A DNA stretch of 64,000 bases from Actinostola sp. cb2023 (taxonomy: Eukaryota > Cnidaria > Anthozoa > Actiniaria > Actinostolidae), in the NCBI GenBank assembly GCA_033675265.1, contig JAUJYZ010000680.1, forward strand, positions 208,501 through 272,500, in the 5' to 3' direction. Both the position numbers and the translations under genes were made by a program. Shown piece after piece: positions 11,374 through 26,533 of this stretch; within the stretch, counting starts at the first letter, position 1; each line of letters starts with the position of its first letter. A model generated the notes under the pieces. It was not told where the DNA came from. It saw only the letters and a program-made list of their open reading frames with translations, and ran no database searches.

Positions 11374-12971
11374 GCCTGGGAAACACTACGAGGATTGCTG
11401 CCATGGACAACCCGATTGAGATTACGCTAGAATGTTGCATTAAATTAGTCATTTATGAATAACGCGTACACATTAAAATATTCTCATTCAGAAGTTAGCT
11501 GCAAGAGTTTGTATTTAAAAACTCTAATTGGCTACTGATACGGAGTTATCGTTGACACCGATGTTTTACTGAAGAAATGGCATTTTGACAAAGGGCGGGT
11601 TCTCAAACGCATGAATCTGGTTACAGAGTAAGTAATTAGTGCAATCAGTTTCAGTTTTAACTAAATCATATACGTCGCACTTCTCCGCCATTTTTAAATA
11701 AATACCGATCTTGTAAAACCGAGAGCTGATTGATTCGCCGACTATCAAAAACAACTGATGAATGATAGGTAATCTACTTGATTGATCTAAATGTTTATAT
11801 ATTGCTATACTGATCTGCCATATTTTAAAATGGAACACTTTGTACGTAGTTCAATGCTTTTTGTAATATAAAATGTTTCTAAATTGGAGACACGATTATT
11901 TCAAATGGAAAAGGTTGTCTTGTGAATACAGAATACCAGAACTGTACACCGAATTGATGTACAGAGTCTATTTAGAAGCCAGAACCAGGGCTAAACCAAT
12001 ATAATACGTAACGTTACCATATCCTAAACAACCTATGTATATTGTATAGATCTATATGAATATTGTATTGAGTATTCATCTGGCTGCATACTGCAGTACC
12101 GCACTGTGATTTCAGTAATTCCAAGCAATAAATAATAAAAAGTCTAAGTACATACTACCTCTGAAGTAGGCGAGAAGCCACTAAACCATCGAGTGTGTAA
12201 GTCCGTATTAAGGTGATTCCCTTGAAAAAGAAGCAAATCCTAGAATTTTCTATAACTTGGCATGGTGATACATTACGGTATGGAGTTTCAAAAAATGCAA
12301 TAAAAAGAGGGCCGGGGGTCACCGTGCTCATTTTTGCGCTACACTGCTTTGAAATTATGGTATTTTAGGTCTTTCAGTCGAGTCTCGCGTGACATCGGGA
12401 TCGGGTAAATAATTTTCCACAATTTAAAAGGCAAACTATTAATAATGAACTAATGTGTTTGCTATAGCTTTTGTATCTCTAGCCTACCGTCTGATAGTAA
12501 GAAAATGCTCGAATTTTGCATAGTTGTCGAAAAATAGAACAAAAATCACAGATGTTCGAAGCACCGAGAGGGTCAAAAAATCGATACTCCGTATGCTTTC
12601 ATTCAATTTTTTTTATGTTTGAAATCCTAACTTTTTTTAATACTTTGCTATATACTAGAGAATTGTGCGCAGTAGAGCGTGCGCAATGCAAAACAAAAAA
12701 GTAAATCGTCGGTAAGTGCTCGGAACCCGAACAGAACAGTATCCGAACACTTGATGGACATAGACGATCCAAGACTATCCACAACGACCTGTTTATCCGA
12801 TGTTACTACGATGCAACTTCGCCAGACTATCGGTGATCATCGGCAATATCGATATCGGCCGATATGTTTCGTAATCGGTCGTCAATTATCGACTTGTTAT
12901 CGATTTAGCACACAGGTGCTTTGAATTAATTTCGATCAACGTTAACCTTTTATTCTCTTCAATTTTTCAGA
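11374..12971. other. intergenic and probable 5' UTR intron of the esterase-like gene
   Basis: No supportable gene. AT-rich unique sequence. The T-rich AATTTTTCAG ending at 12970 lies one base before the next start codon, so the esterase gene probably has an intron in its 5' untranslated region. The upstream non-coding exon could not be placed. Confidence 0.4.
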
Positions 12972-14231
12972 ATGCGTTTCGCCATGTTGAAATTATGTCA
13001 TCGATATAAGCCAGTCATGTTTGGCTTGGTATTCGTCGTGATTTCGTATCAAATAATCAACAAGATTCACAACATGAGCATCAATGACGTCATAAGTACA
13101 TCGAGTCACGTGATCCAACAATACAGTAAGGAAAAATGTAAAGAGATATTACCTTGTTTGACACGCGGGAAGTGGACTCTAAGAGACGGTCTCAGCGTCG
13201 AGGACATCAAAAAGCGCACTGACATGGACGAATTCCTGCTAGAATATCAAGGATGGCCGAGGAAACTAACCCGCCCTGATGGAAGATGCGGCAAGAATTA
13301 CCCAGTGAACCCGGATGTAAAGAGCACTGCAATATGTGAACCCAATAGTGACAAGCCTTGTTGCAACGAAGTAAAACAAGCATGTGGGAATACTCCAGAG
13401 GATTGTAACTGTGAATTATGTACTAATTTTACCAACTACCTACCCGCGGAAATCTCGGAATGGAATAATCTCGACGAGGAATGTAGGATTAAAAATCTAG
13501 ACCATACTGATGCATGTGAACTTTTTCAAAACCATATTTCTGAGATGGTCTTTGTTGGCGACTCTCTCACTCGCCACTTCTTTGTCGCGTTGGTACTTCT
13601 TCTTACCAACAACTTTGCCACGGGTGCTCTGAACCCAAAAGCAGACGCGAAGCAAAGAGAAAATTGCCAGGGAGAGCTACAATTCATTGACAGAGGAAAG
13701 TACAACTGCCATGGCTTCATTGCTCATCGCTGGGAAGAGCTGCAGAACGTCTGCGGAGGAAAGGCCAAATTCAAAGTGTCCTTGGAGGAGGCTTACTGCT
13801 ATGAACGCTTCCCAGATGCGGAAAAAGTAGTAAAAAGTCTGTTGAACAAGAGTGGTGCCGTCGTGGTATTCAATGTGGGGCTCCATATGTCATTGAATTC
13901 CGCTGACGTCATCGATAAATATGTTGGCCATATTGTAGACATGGTTGCAGAGTATGGCAATGGCTGGCCCAAAATAGTGTGGCATGACTTACACAGTATT
14001 GAGAACTTCCTGAGATCCGATATACACACAATATTTTCTCCCTGGCAAAAGTACAACCAAGAAATGGCTGATTATTTCAGGAAAGTTGGAATCGACGTAC
14101 TAGCGGCTTCGCAATTGACCAAAGAACTTAAGAGTTACGATTTCCGCCATTTTGGATTAGGAGGCAACATGGCAAAAGTACAAGTTCTGCTGAACTATCT
14201 GAAGACATGGTTTGAACATTGCAACAAGTAA
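12972..14231 (+). CDS. membrane-anchored SGNH/PC-esterase-like protein
   Basis: One uninterrupted coding exon of 419 residues. A basic N-terminus and a hydrophobic segment at about 15-30 suggest a type II membrane protein, probably Golgi or cell surface. A cysteine-rich stretch (about 106-155, with DKPCC, ACGNT and DCNCELC) precedes the catalytic-like domain. VFVGDSLTRHF puts the GDS nucleophile motif at 196-198 (Ser198). A second block VVFNVGLH follows, and D390-F-R-H393 supplies the DxxH motif near the C-terminus. This order is that of the PC-esterase/PMR5-like branch of SGNH hydrolases, which act on acyl groups of surface glycans; the actual substrate here is unknown. The start follows a likely acceptor AG at 12969-12970. 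Neighbours give no functional hint. Family assignment is fairly sure, activity is inferred. Confidence 0.85.
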   Translation: MRFAMLKLCHRYKPVMFGLVFVVISYQIINKIHNMSINDVISTSSHVIQQYSKEKCKEILPCLTRGKWTLRDGLSVEDIKKRTDMDEFLLEYQGWPRKLTRPDGRCGKNYPVNPDVKSTAICEPNSDKPCCNEVKQACGNTPEDCNCELCTNFTNYLPAEISEWNNLDEECRIKNLDHTDACELFQNHISEMVFVGDSLTRHFFVALVLLLTNNFATGALNPKADAKQRENCQGELQFIDRGKYNCHGFIAHRWEELQNVCGGKAKFKVSLEEAYCYERFPDAEKVVKSLLNKSGAVVVFNVGLHMSLNSADVIDKYVGHIVDMVAEYGNGWPKIVWHDLHSIENFLRSDIHTIFSPWQKYNQEMADYFRKVGIDVLAASQLTKELKSYDFRHFGLGGNMAKVQVLLNYLKTWFEHCNK

Positions 14232-14358
14232 AGATGGGATAGTAGTATTATTATTAAGTATTATTACTGATGAAACATCTAAGAAGAATCGATCCTAAAA
14301 TAATTTATAGTAAGTGTGGAAATATCCAAGGCGAAAACGTTTCGCAAATAATAATAAT

Positions 14359-14364
14359 AATAAA
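14359..14364 (+). terminator. poly(A) signal AATAAA for the esterase-like gene
   Basis: Hexamer about 130 bases after the TAA stop, within a short AAT repeat. Confidence 0.4.
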
Positions 14365-15235
14365 TTCTTAAAAAACGGAACATGTTTTGGCGTCTGATAA
14401 AAATATAGGGACATTTTATGTTTTTATTCCTTTCTTCGCGTATTGTCAGTCACATGATTGAAAAAACATCATAGACTCTGCTCTATTTCATGTTTCGCGA
14501 GTCAGTCTATAATGTTTCGATCTGCAGTCTGATTTCATGACGCTCTAGGGAGCGGTGAATAAAGAACAGAGGTAAGGGACAGGGGGACGGGAGTGGGCGG
14601 AAATGGCGGATAGAACCATTGATGATATATCATTTCCTTTTCTGCCTCCCCGTTTCCCTATTTTTCTTCCCCAACCTGTCTATAAGCAGTCTAAATAAGT
14701 TTGAATCCAACGGCCAATCATAATAGCCTAAAGAATATCGTTATGTTTAGCGCAAGATCAACAGTACCGTAAAAGTACTGTGCCATACTATATCTACATG
14801 ACTGGAAACCGCGTGCCGGAGTTTTCAGTCATACGAAATCTACCCTAGAGTGAATTAAACGTCAAGATCACCGCATGATTGAGCTTTTCGGTCACCGCAT
14901 TTCGAACTTCCGTAAGTTTGATTACGAAATTTTTTCTATCTACTGACTGTGCCGCGTGCCACAGGCTGAAGGCAAGTTAAACGTCGTCACCCAGATTGAG
15001 CTTGTCATTTGTGTTTTGATTTTTCTACTGAAGGCAAGTTGCATTGCATGTGTGCATGTGTGCGTATCGATAGGTTTGAGTGCGCGAGTACCTTCAAGTA
15101 CTCCAAACTCGTCTCTTTAAGGCTGTTCTGTTTAGCTCTGCTAGTGATGTGATATCGACTTTCATTTTTGATATTTTTAACTCTATAGTATTATTTGGAT
15201 GGATTATGATTACGTTTATTTTAGTTGTATCAGTT

Positions 15236-15283
15236 GTAAAGTGCTTTGTAAGTTATCCATGTTAAAAGCGCTATAAAAATAAA

Positions 15284-15322
<39 letters not shown>

Positions 15323-15329
15323 GTTGTTG

Positions 15330-15394
<65 letters not shown>

Positions 15395-15452
15395 TATTAT
15401 TATTATTATTATTATTTTGTTGTTGTTGTTGTTGTTGTTGTTGTTATTATTA

Positions 15453-15489
<37 letters not shown>

Positions 15490-15490
15490 G
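15236..15490 (+). repeat. LINE-type 3' tail followed by a long ATT/GTT microsatellite
   Basis: GTAAAGTGCTTTGTAAG, then AAAAGCGCTATAAAAATAAAG, then about 200 bases of ATT with GTT blocks. The GCGCTATA-AATAAA-(ATT)n ending is the usual 3' end of L2/CR1-like retroelements in animals. No upstream reverse-transcriptase frame was found, so this is a truncated copy. The long leucine open frame through it is an artefact. Confidence 0.5.
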
Positions 15491-18400
15491 GACTGCGCCT
15501 CTTACCTATCAGGTAGTTAGAAACCGCGTTGGCCATGCAACGGCATCTAGAAAGATCATCGTAAGAGCTAGAGAGGTTAATACTTTTTCAGTTTGGGAGG
15601 GGGCAAGCACCCGGCTTTGCGCCGTTGACACACCCCGTCCATCCTTCCAAGTTACCACTGTATTGCGCATGCTCCGCTAGGGTGAAATGTATGACCTAAT
15701 TTAAACGATTTAAAGTAACCGTCCAAAATTGAAAATGGCCGATGAAAACCAGAATCGAATAAATTCAAAACGTGAACTCCCTATCGATATGTCGTGGCTC
15801 TATAATTAATGCGCTTTCTTCATATCAGAATACATGAGCCGATCAATTATTGTGGTCTACTGTGTAGAGCTTACTGATTAATTAAGAATATATTGCTGTT
15901 TCAAAATGTATATATTATAAAGCAATGGAGTTACAATTTCTTGCGCGCCGCCGTTAGGAGTCTGCTGCCGCTTCTTCAGTGCAAAACGTGTTACAATGGA
16001 TTGTTCCTTCGGGACCTACACCTGAATACGCGCGGCCTTCTAGGTGGAAACACGTCCCTGGAACGATTTTAAATCAGGCCCCGGCACTCCCTAGTTTAGA
16101 TACACTAATCCATGGATCTGTATAGCTTTGACAAGCTCTTGAGTGAGAAATAGCCAGAGGGCATTTTGGTTTGCCTCATTTGTACTTCCGAAAAGAGGTC
16201 ATCACTGAGCACGAAACTCGTAATAACCATTCATTTGTCGAATCCTTCACAAGAACTCCGTCCGATGAAACACGACCTTTTTACCTTCGTTTTACACATA
16301 CTAGATAAACACATTTACTCCGTTCTAACTTTTCAGAGTTTGCCTTCTCGATCTGGCTGTATTGACTGTACGTGTCAAAAAAAGCCAATTGACACTGAGT
16401 CAGCCGTTGTTTCCATCTTTATTGATTACTACCGGCTTTCGATCGATGTCGAATTAGTACAACCACCCAATATTCCTTTTACCAAACCAGTGTGATTGAC
16501 CAGGCCGCCGTCCCTGGCCACCAAGTCATTAAAAACACATCATGCTGATGACCTTGTAAATGTTAACGCGTTTTCAAATCAATGAACCAATTTACACTTC
16601 ACAAGCGTTGTTAAATTTAATTATTACACGTCCTGCACGAAACGAACCTAAAAGTAACTGTGCGCGGTTAATTGTGGCTGTAAGAAGACGGAACACTCAC
16701 TACAAATAATGCGTGTCGGTTTAAGGGGCAGTACACGTATGGGGACGAAGACGACGATGAATTTTGGCGGAAACTTTGGTGTCCTTTCTTAGAATTCGGT
16801 ACATTCTGAGTCTTGCTTGACGCTGTATAATCATCACAGTAATCAGTACAAACTCCACAAAATATTTCACTACATTACAGCTATCTCGTCAGCGGTCTCG
16901 CCACCAAACTTAAAGTCCATACTACAACACCCTCAGTTCAAGATATGTCACTGGTATTTTCATGAATTACTGCCGAGTCTACTCATAAAAAAAAGTCGGT
17001 CCCAGTTTATTTTCTTCTGGTTTCTATCGCTTCTTTAGCCATCGACCGACTTTGATAATTTGGCTGAATCAGTTTTGATTTTCCACATATAAAATTATGT
17101 GAAAAATATCATCTTCCAAAGTATTTTTGTTCTGTCATGGCCATATTGATAAATATTGAGAATTTTTCAGAAGGTTCTTTTGTCTCTGCCGGCATGATCA
17201 ATGGCCCATCTCTAAAATAAGTTTTGCAAATCATAAGAGAAAAAGAGTGGGGGGATTTTCGTAGATTTGAAAAGCATTTAAAACACTTCAGACTAAGGAC
17301 TACCCAAAGCCAGTCAGCCAGTCCCCGCCAGGACCGGATAGCGTGTAAAGGACGCCATGAAGGCTTGTCCACGTCAAGCACATCTTCTTATTGAAGTCAT
17401 CAGATTCTTTGTTTACCCGACTATCTACGGGAAAGCCTTGAGTCAACAATACTAACCACAGATTTATTACATTGGCTTCAAATAACTCATAACTGAGTGT
17501 ATCTTAAAAGAGAAAGAGTTTCACGTGTCAATTTTTGCGCCCAAAAGCGATTTAGACGTGTTGTGTTGTTCGAGCTAATTAAAAAGTTCCAAACTCAATA
17601 TGTACAGCTACCTTGACTCCTTTTATTAGGCAATTTAATCAATGCTTTATGTTTTTTCGTTTGATTAGAATTATATCTACACGTCGCTCACACTGTGATC
17701 GCTGAAAAACTCATGTTTGGCTAAAAAACCTCTAATATATCAATCAACCCGGCCATCACAGAAATTTCAGTCAAAACGCTACGCCTTGGTTAACTCAATT
17801 CGGCTCTTTTAGGGGTTTAAAGTATCGTAATTACAGAGTTCCCCTCCCTGTTACCGGTAGGGAGGATAAAAAAACAAACCGATTCACTTTCACTGTGAAA
17901 AACCAAAGGCCAAGGAAACTAAACACAAGAACAATTCTGCCAAAGAGGCAAGCTAAGCTCAGTTGTCTTTGTTTGACGAAGGCTTTTCATTCGAAATTCC
18001 TAATTAATTCAATCTTATTCATTGTACTTGACCGTAAAGTACATCTGAAGTGGATGGAAATCAAAGGAAATGTACTTATCGTATATCGCTCGTGTTGTTA
18101 TGGTCGATTGTGTGGCGCGGACAAGCATTAACGTTATTCTAATAAGGAAGAAACGAAAATCCGATTAAAGCAAAGAAATGATTTTTTTTACGGGGGACAA
18201 TAGGAGGAAGAACCGAAAAAGAAACGGCTCAAAATAGAGATATTTTCCAATGCACGGTTAGAAAAAAATACATTTTAATTCGCTGAAGTATTTAAACTGA
18301 ACAATGATACCTCAAGCCTGCTATAAGAAGTTAGATTTAGGGATCTAGAGCGTATATAGTGTTGATAATAAAACGAAAAAAAAAATGATCAAAGCAATTA

Positions 18401-18689
18401 AGGAATCCCAAAATAATTTTTGTTTAAGCTTGTCTTTTACAAAAGGTATTTCAGTCATTCTACATTTAATTGAATTTCGTTGAACACTTTCTCCAGCACG
18501 TCGACATTCAGTCCCAGCACTGACCGGCCTTGTTTACAAGACTATTAGGAACCTTTCTATTTTGGTACTGATGGTTTGGTTATTGTTTTCATGATGTATA
18601 TTGACTTGATTATTTGTTGACTAAGTCATAAAATAAAACCTTAAGCTAATCTAAACAGTGCAGAATTTTAGCCGATAACAATTGTCGAA

Positions 18690-19345
18690 CACACCGGCTT
18701 CCCTGGCATTGTGCTACTAGCTGTCTGAGCTGTTCTTTTCAGCTAATAGGATATTTTCAAAGGCGCCGTACTGCCGGACTGAAAATTCATTTCCAGTAAG
18801 CAAAAATTGTACAATATCTGTCAAAAACCTGGATCTTTTAACACTGAAACACTGTCTCTCTGAATACATGAACTTTCACTGGCATCGTAAAGTACAAATA
18901 AAGCAGAAAAATACTGCAGAATTTCATCAAACATTCCGGCTGTGGCTTTGTGCGGACTGACTCTGTTCTTCGTCTACGCGTACGTCATACCGATATGTCA
19001 AAAACCTAAAAGTCTAAACACTGCAGAATTTCATCAAACACTCTCTGGCTTTGTGCACTCATTTCCAACCAAGTAATGAAATATGTCAAAAACCTAAAAG
19101 TCTAAACACTGCAGAATTTCATCAAACACTCTCTGGCTTTGTGCGGACTGACTCTGTTCTCTTCGTCTACGTCATACCGACCACTCATTTCCAACCAAGT
19201 ACGGTAATGAAATATGTCAGAAACCTAAAATTCTAAACACTGCAGACTGATTTCACCAAACACTCTCTGAGCACACTTCCCTGGCATTGTGCAAACTATT
19301 TGTCGTCCTCTTCAGCTAATAGGATAGCTTCTTAGTAAAACAAGC
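18690..19345. repeat. degenerate ~90-150 bp tandem duplications
   Basis: The block CACTGCAGAATTTCATCAAA, followed by a variant of CACTCTCTGGCTTTGTGC, occurs four times (near 18911, 19018, 19106 and 19237), interleaved with GGACTGACTCTGTTCT and CTCATTTCCAACCAAGTA blocks. Outer parts also recur: TTCCCTGGCATTGTGC and TTCAGCTAATAGGAT appear at about 18698-18750 and 19276-19325. No coding potential. Confidence 0.75.
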
Positions 19346-22300
19346 GCCATAATGACCACTTGAAGGATTTTCTATTCATCTTCAACTGTTTCTTCCTCAG
19401 TTCTGTCATGCAAACAATGTAACAGCCACGTACTATTTAGCAACCACTTCAACTAGCTTCCTATTGATGATATCGATGTCCTTGATTGGAGTTTAAACGT
19501 TGAGTTAATGTTATGGACTGGAACTGCTGCCATAGATCCGGCGCGCGACAGTTCTATGAAATGATGCATTCGTTTACACCGGTTCATGATACTCACATTT
19601 GCAGGACGTCCTTGTATATACACAAACTTTACTCGTTTATTCAGCGTCGACTGGATATGATAGAATGCTCGCTTGAAACAAAACTTTTTGGATGCGTTTT
19701 GTTACAGTTTTTTGCCAAAAAAGTATCTAAAACGTATTAACAACTCCATGAATACCAAAAATATAGTGTGCAACTAGCGCCAGTTGAGTGTTTACACTGG
19801 AGAAGAGGCAGTAGCCTCGAAAAGTCTGTAAAAATACTGATTTCAATTGAACAGCGTTAAAACATTGACAAATCAGTCAATGTCTTGTTTCATTTTAATT
19901 GCGGGGAAAAAGGGAGTCTTCAGTGTTTGGCGTAAATGGAACAAGAGCACTAAGAGAGCATTTCAAAAGAGAGAAGGAACCGGTAAAACTGAAAGGTTAA
20001 TTTGCCGTACAAATAAGCACCATTACATCAAACACAAAACCTCGGATTTACATTGAAGAATTCAGTGTCCGGAGTGTCGATTTAACGCTAAAAGCTTGAG
20101 TTTCCTGCACACAATTGTCAAAAATCAAACACATGTTTATGGTGTTTGGATTATCATCAAAACGCCAACTCCTTGCGAGGACATCTTAGTATTTCTTGAT
20201 CAGTACAAAAGAGACAAAGTAAAAGCAACAGTGAGTTAAGCCAACAGCTATTGTATAGTTAAACATGATAAACATAAAACACAAAAACAAACGTACGTCT
20301 CGTATGATGTGGCACATTGAGTGTGGTTTCTGCTTTTACATGGTAAATAAAAACATTTGATTGTTTGTTACACAGTTTTTGTCTTTAACCGTGTCCCATT
20401 CCAAAGAGAATAATTAGACTTTCTCTCATTATCTAAAAGTGTAGCAAGCGCATTAAATAATACTACATCCATTAGAAATGAACATTCATTAGTAAATAGA
20501 AGATCCAAACTCGCGCATAGCAATATACTGAACAGACATGTTTCACAACCATAAAAAGCAGCCAATTTTCACACCATTTTAAGCCTTTGTACTCATAATA
20601 TTTGACATCGCAGATTATAGGGCTTACTGAATTAGCTTGGTCAAATTTATCAAGTTTGCTTGCGGGCTATCTCAGCAGGTATTTCACTAAACATCGGCAA
20701 TAATCAATTCATATAATAATACACCCATAAACTTGTTCAACAACATCCCGCATCACTGCATGACAGACGGTCTGGACGTCACGGTTAATACTTGCTTTTA
20801 TCGAGCGAAGTCATAAAATGGTCTAAAGTGTGGGAGTTTTTGTCCCTTTGAATATTGACCCAGGACTTGAATTCTAAAAGGTCTCAATAAGTGTCCAGAG
20901 TTCTAATGTTGACAGTGATTTCGAATTCATGAGATGTGCATGTGTTAAGTTGAAATCAACTGACTAAAAATAAGTTGCCTTCCAATCTATCTCTAATAAG
21001 TTTCGTCAATTGCAAATACCCATTACAATTCAAATGCGATTAAGATAATACATTCGTTTTCGGCATTCAAGACTGTACAGTCTGAGTGCTTGTGAATGTC
21101 TAAAACAAACCGTGCATGAGATAAATCTCATGTTATGTCTACAAGAGCTGACAACTAGGCTTTGAATTCATGCTTTTTTCTCAGAAAGAAAACGTGAATC
21201 ACAAAGATCCGAGATATGGCCAAACTGATACCATCTAGATGTTACAGGGAAACGGTTTTCCAACTTGTGCATTACGGAGTGTTATCCAGCTGATCAGAAT
21301 CATCGCAGATCTGAGTGAAGATGTCTTTGGAGAAATATAGTCAGGTGTTGACTAAAGGAAAGGAAGATCGAGGAAATGCGCAGAAAAACGGACTGCAATC
21401 ACATAAGACTTTTAGTGGATTTTCAGGCCGTTAAAATATCATGAATTCTCACAAAAGTACTACTGATTAAATGTGTCTTATTTTATAATTCGTCATTTAT
21501 TTGTCGTTCCGTTTGAAGCATATTTCTTTAAACAAGAAGATTATCTCTGTCCCCAAAAAAGATGGCCAACTTCAAAAAGAAAGATATTCGGTCCAAAGAA
21601 TTAATCAATCTATCTTTTGTCCTATGAATTTCCCGAGTATGGGGCTACGTCTGTCTCCCATAGCAGCGAACTCTTTAAAATCCACCTGAGAACTATCTTA
21701 ACAAAGGCGAAAATCAATCGGCTGAGTTTCGTCTTATTCCTCCACTTTCTTCTACCGGATCTATTTAGTTCAGCGAAGATCATCTTTCGTGTTGTATCTG
21801 GAACTAAATGCTCAATTTTACCACTAATTGTAATGCATTGAATAAATCATTAGTGATTAAAATGTACCTTAGTAAAGTGGTACCGTCACAAAAGAAATCG
21901 AGTTACATTCTATACAACTTCTGGACAAGACTGGCACAATCAGTTCGCCTTGGGCTATGGATTTATGACTGAAGGTCTGTGCTCACTGTACAGTAACGGG
22001 TCATTATTCATCGAAACGTAGCCGTTTGGAACCTTTTCATGACCATGGATATACTATATTAAAAACTACTGGACACGTCCATTGCTAAAAAATACTATAG
22101 AGTGAGTGTAAAATTCAAACCGCCGTCAAACTCTCCATGGTAACCATACAAGTCTTTTGTAATTGCATCATAACTGAGAATTCAAATGATTAAGTTGGCC
22201 AGAAAGGTTTTTTTTGTTATTGCCAAACGAAGTGTAGAAAATTGCATAAGACTGTCTAACATTAATGGAAATTAATTTATCAACGAAACGACGTGTTTCG

Positions 22301-23753
22301 GTCAAATTCGCACAAATAAAAGTACTTTCTCGAAGACCCTGGGAAAGAACTCAACCTCATTTTCTGTCCAGGCGAAATTATGTCGGAACTGAACGGTGTT
22401 GGGAACGTTGTTTTGCGAAAAAGTTGGCCGTTTCTGGGACAATGAGATGGTTCTTTTTTGATGACCAAACGAATGATTCAATGGGACAATTCTTTAGATG
22501 AACAAAAGCTTCTCTAACCAAAAGCCATTGCTTGCACGAAACGTCCAAATTTAACATGCAATTGGAATACTGGACCCTTTTTCTGAGGTCCCCACTTCGC
22601 ACGACCAAAATCTGACAGCCTTCTCTCAAATCTCAAGTCGTGGCTGCGTACATTTAGTAAATGGAGTTTGTCAGAGTATCTGCTGCCGTTGTTGTTTTGT
22701 AATTACATCCATAACAATATGGTCTGCGGTGCCTTTTCAAGGTTGATGGACGGGAAAGATCCCATTGTTTGGCCCGTCTGGCATCAAACCAAATTAGAAA
22801 GTTTATAAAAAAATGTAAACTCAACGCGATATTTCATGTGGGCGCCATCGACATTTTATTTCGACAAAACATAAACAGTAAAAATTTTACACAAAATCAA
22901 AAGTTGACAAGAATTCAGTGATTAAAGCCGATGTTACTTGCTGTTCTTGAGGGGCTCTTAGTTATGTTTAGGCGGTTATGAAGTGTTTAGTGGGGATGAA
23001 GAAAGTGTTGCGGCACTCGTCGTTTCAGAGCTGTCACTTGTCTTCGTTACATTTTTGTTATTTCAAATCCATTGGATGTACGGAAGTATTATTTCTAATA
23101 ACAACCTTGAAGCTGTTCGGGATTAAAGAGCGAGAAAACACGATTTTATAACAAAACAATTATTAGCACACACTTACATAGGTATCAAAGTGTTCTTAGT
23201 TCAAAAAGAAAAAAGATTTAGGCGAATTAACCTTAGCAAATATACAAACGAAGCTAAGCTGGACTTTCGGCGATGACAGCTCGGAAAAACGACCTCACAT
23301 TTGACGAAATCAAAGTACTATCAAACAAAATGTCCTTGGACTAAAAATGTATCTAAAAACACTGCTTTTATCCTATATCTACACTAATTTTACTGCTATG
23401 TTTTATGCTTATTTATCTTCTAGAACTATAGTGCACATTACACTAAGCGAAATATGTTTTTAACTGTTATATCAAGAAAGTTCCGTTCATTATCCTTTAA
23501 CAAATTTCATATCATTTTTGACGGTGTCTGGCCGCCGAACTTAAGTTTGTACAATTTGAAAACACAAAGGAGAGCCAGGGAATTCTATAGTTCAACGTTT
23601 TTCAGGTTTTCAACCTCACTCACGTCTCATCCAACAATTCCAAACAAAATCGTCTGTTTTACAGCAATACACTAAAATGTTAAATCACCACGTTCTTGCC
23701 GCCGAGACTAGCGGGCGTTCGTTCAGCGTCTCTGTTGCCTTCAGTACTAGGTC

Positions 23754-26262
<2,509 letters not shown>

Positions 26263-26503
26263 GGTAAATATCTCTCCAACAATCAAGAACAGCTTACTAA
26301 GTTTATTCTTTCAATGTGTTCGGAAAGACGAATGAATCGGACTAATGTTAGCTTAAGCTTCAATCAACAATATCAAAAAAGGTTATGGGACTGTCCTGCA
26401 ATCGTGCCGGCATGTGTCCTGTGCTCGACCATCCAGCTCTTGTGAGTACATGCGTCACTGACTTTCTTTACAAACTAACCCCTCACGATTCATATCACCA
26501 CCA

Positions 26504-26533
26504 GCCAATCAGAGCGCGCCTTCTTTATAAATA
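26504..26533. promoter_or_regulatory. candidate Pitx core promoter (CCAAT / GC-rich / TATA)
   Basis: CCAATC, GCGCGCC and TTTATAAATA lie within 30 bases, about 240-270 bases upstream of the Pitx start codon. The TATA is usable on the minus strand (TATAAAG at 26529-26523), but the CCAAT-GC-TATA order reads better on the plus strand. It could be bidirectional. No start-site data. Confidence 0.3.

Larger units (their letters stand above)
14365..23753. other. 9.4 kb intergenic, no gene supported
   Basis: Short open frames occur but none shows a recognised domain, a consistent splice structure or protein-like composition. It contains the LINE-tail/ATT tract near 15240-15490 and the internally repeated block 18690-19345, described separately. 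The rest is AT-rich unique sequence between the esterase-like gene and the 3' end of Pitx, and may hold distal regulatory DNA. Confidence 0.4.

Noticed and set aside
15321..15680. Leucine-rich open frame
   Set aside because: Translation of the ATT/GTT microsatellite.
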